Assembly: GCF_000006945.2 (NCBI RefSeq)
Contig: NC_003197.2
Coordinates: 1,426,001-1,490,000 of the forward strand
Source: Salmonella enterica subsp. enterica serovar Typhimurium str. LT2
GTDB lineage: Bacteria; Pseudomonadota; Gammaproteobacteria; Enterobacterales; Enterobacteriaceae
Reading direction: 5' to 3'
Length of the DNA stretch: 64,000 bases
Shown here: in pieces, positions 63,528 through 64,000 of the stretch
Position numbering within the stretch: the stretch's first letter is position 1
Layout of the letters: every line of letters begins with the position of its first letter
The notes under the pieces: model-generated
What the model saw: only the letters and a program-made list of their open reading frames with translations
What the model was told of the DNA's origin: nothing
Databases searched by the model: none
Position numbers and translations under genes: made by a program

Positions 63528-63743
63528 ATGGATATTGCACAATTAGTGGATATGCTCTCCCACATGGCGCACCAGGCAGGCCAGGCCATTAATGACAAAA
63601 TGAATGGTAATGATTTGCTCAACCCAGAATCGATGATTAAAGCGCAATTTGCCTTACAGCAGTATTCTACATTTATTAATTACGAAAGTTCACTGATCAA
63701 AATGATCAAGGATATGCTTAGTGGAATCATTGCTAAAATCTGA
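63528..63743 (+). CDS. ssaG: SPI-2 needle subunit SsaG
   Basis: This 71-residue YscF/PrgI-family helical-hairpin protein polymerises into the SPI-2 needle. The N-terminus is MDIAQLVDMLSHMAHQAGQA and the C-terminal polymerisation helix SLIKMIKDMLSGIIAKI. The ATG at 63528 after AAGGAAAAGC is chosen over the longer in-frame ATG at 63477. Its 3' end overlaps the proposed GTG start of ssaH. Confidence 0.97.
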   Translation: MDIAQLVDMLSHMAHQAGQAINDKMNGNDLLNPESMIKAQFALQQYSTFINYESSLIKMIKDMLSGIIAKI

Positions 63744-64000
63744 AGTTATTAGCGACGATGTTCGACGGTTGCTGCTGGAAATCATGTTTGCGGGCGTTAA
63801 CCATAGCCTGATTTCCCAGGTACATGCGATGTTACCAGCGCTAACGGTTATTGTTCCGGATAAAAAATTACAGTTGGTATGTCTGGCATTATTGTTGGCG
63901 GGTTTAAATGAGCCGCTAAAAGCCGCGAAAATTTTATCGGATATAGATTTGCCAGAGGCTATGGCGCTGCGTCTGTTATTTCCTGCACCAAATGAGGGGT
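63721..64000 (+). CDS. ssaH: SPI-2 SsaH, needle-chaperone-like, 3' truncated by window
   Basis: The reading frame runs to the window edge. A GTG at 63721 with an AAGGA ribosome site 8 bases upstream gives the longest form. An internal ATG at 63784 (MFAGVNHSLISQVHAML) is the conventional shorter start but has no good ribosome site. The protein resembles YscG/PscG needle chaperones. About 93 codons are visible, ending LLFPAPNEG. The GTG start overlaps ssaG by 23 bp. Confidence 0.85.
   Translation, partial: MESLLKSEVISDDVRRLLLEIMFAGVNHSLISQVHAMLPALTVIVPDKKLQLVCLALLLAGLNEPLKAAKILSDIDLPEAMALRLLFPAPNEG

Overview
The window is chromosomal DNA of Salmonella enterica subsp. enterica, Typhimurium-like. 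Three things show this. The first ~35 kb keeps the enterobacterial gene order aroH-ppsR-ppsA-ydi genes-suf-ldtE-lpp-pykF. The lpp gene is tandemly duplicated. The remainder carries the tetrathionate respiration cluster followed by the type III secretion genes of Salmonella pathogenicity island 2 (SPI-2). The window starts inside aroH and ends inside ssaH.

Region 1 (1-24.5 kb) is mostly core metabolism. It opens with aroH under a TrpR operator, then the divergent pair ppsR/ppsA with a Cra-type site between them. Next comes an anaerobic fatty-acid/acyl-CoA block on the minus strand: fadK, ydiT, ydiS, ydiR, ydiQ, the divergent AraC-type regulator ydiP, then ydiO and ydiF. Together these encode an acyl-CoA ligase, an electron-transfer flavoprotein pair, an ETF-quinone-oxidoreductase-like flavoprotein with its ferredoxin, an acyl-CoA dehydrogenase and a CoA transferase. 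A shikimate/quinate block follows (aroD, ydiB and two MFS paralogues, ydiN and ydiM). Then come ydiL, the small RNA RprA, ydiK, the 2-hydroxyacid dehydrogenase ydiJ, the menaquinone thioesterase menI, ydiH and a candidate RydB RNA.

Region 2 (24.5-35.6 kb) has a TcyP-like cystine/dicarboxylate symporter, the complete sufABCDSE iron-sulfur operon with well-preserved IHF, IscR and Fur sites, the L,D-transpeptidase ldtE, lppB and lppA, and pykF with its Cra operator.

Region 3 (35.7-50.1 kb) is accessory DNA of ordinary enteric base composition, usually counted as the older half of SPI-2. It contains a four-gene minus-strand cluster (APC permease, S33 aminopeptidase-like hydrolase, GATase1-like protein, and an unusual DeoR-repressor/PfkB-kinase fusion). 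It continues with ttrA, ttrC, ttrB / ttrS, ttrR for tetrathionate respiration, fumD, a DUF523-YbgA protein and an MlrA-like MerR regulator.

Region 4 (50.1-64 kb) is visibly AT-rich SPI-2 proper. It has ssrB and ssrA (two-component control) on the minus strand. Diverging on the plus strand are ssaB-ssaE (secretion apparatus), sseA-sseG with sscA and sscB (translocon, effectors, chaperones), ssaG (needle) and the start of ssaH. A ~207-bp MITE-like inverted-repeat element sits between ssaE and sseA.

Most of the window belongs to recognised systems. The least explained parts are the DeoR-PfkB/GATase/peptidase/permease cluster, the short ORFs in the orf242-ssrB gap, the MITE-like element at the sseA promoter, lppB's apparent lack of a ribosome binding site, and a perfect palindrome in the ttr control region.
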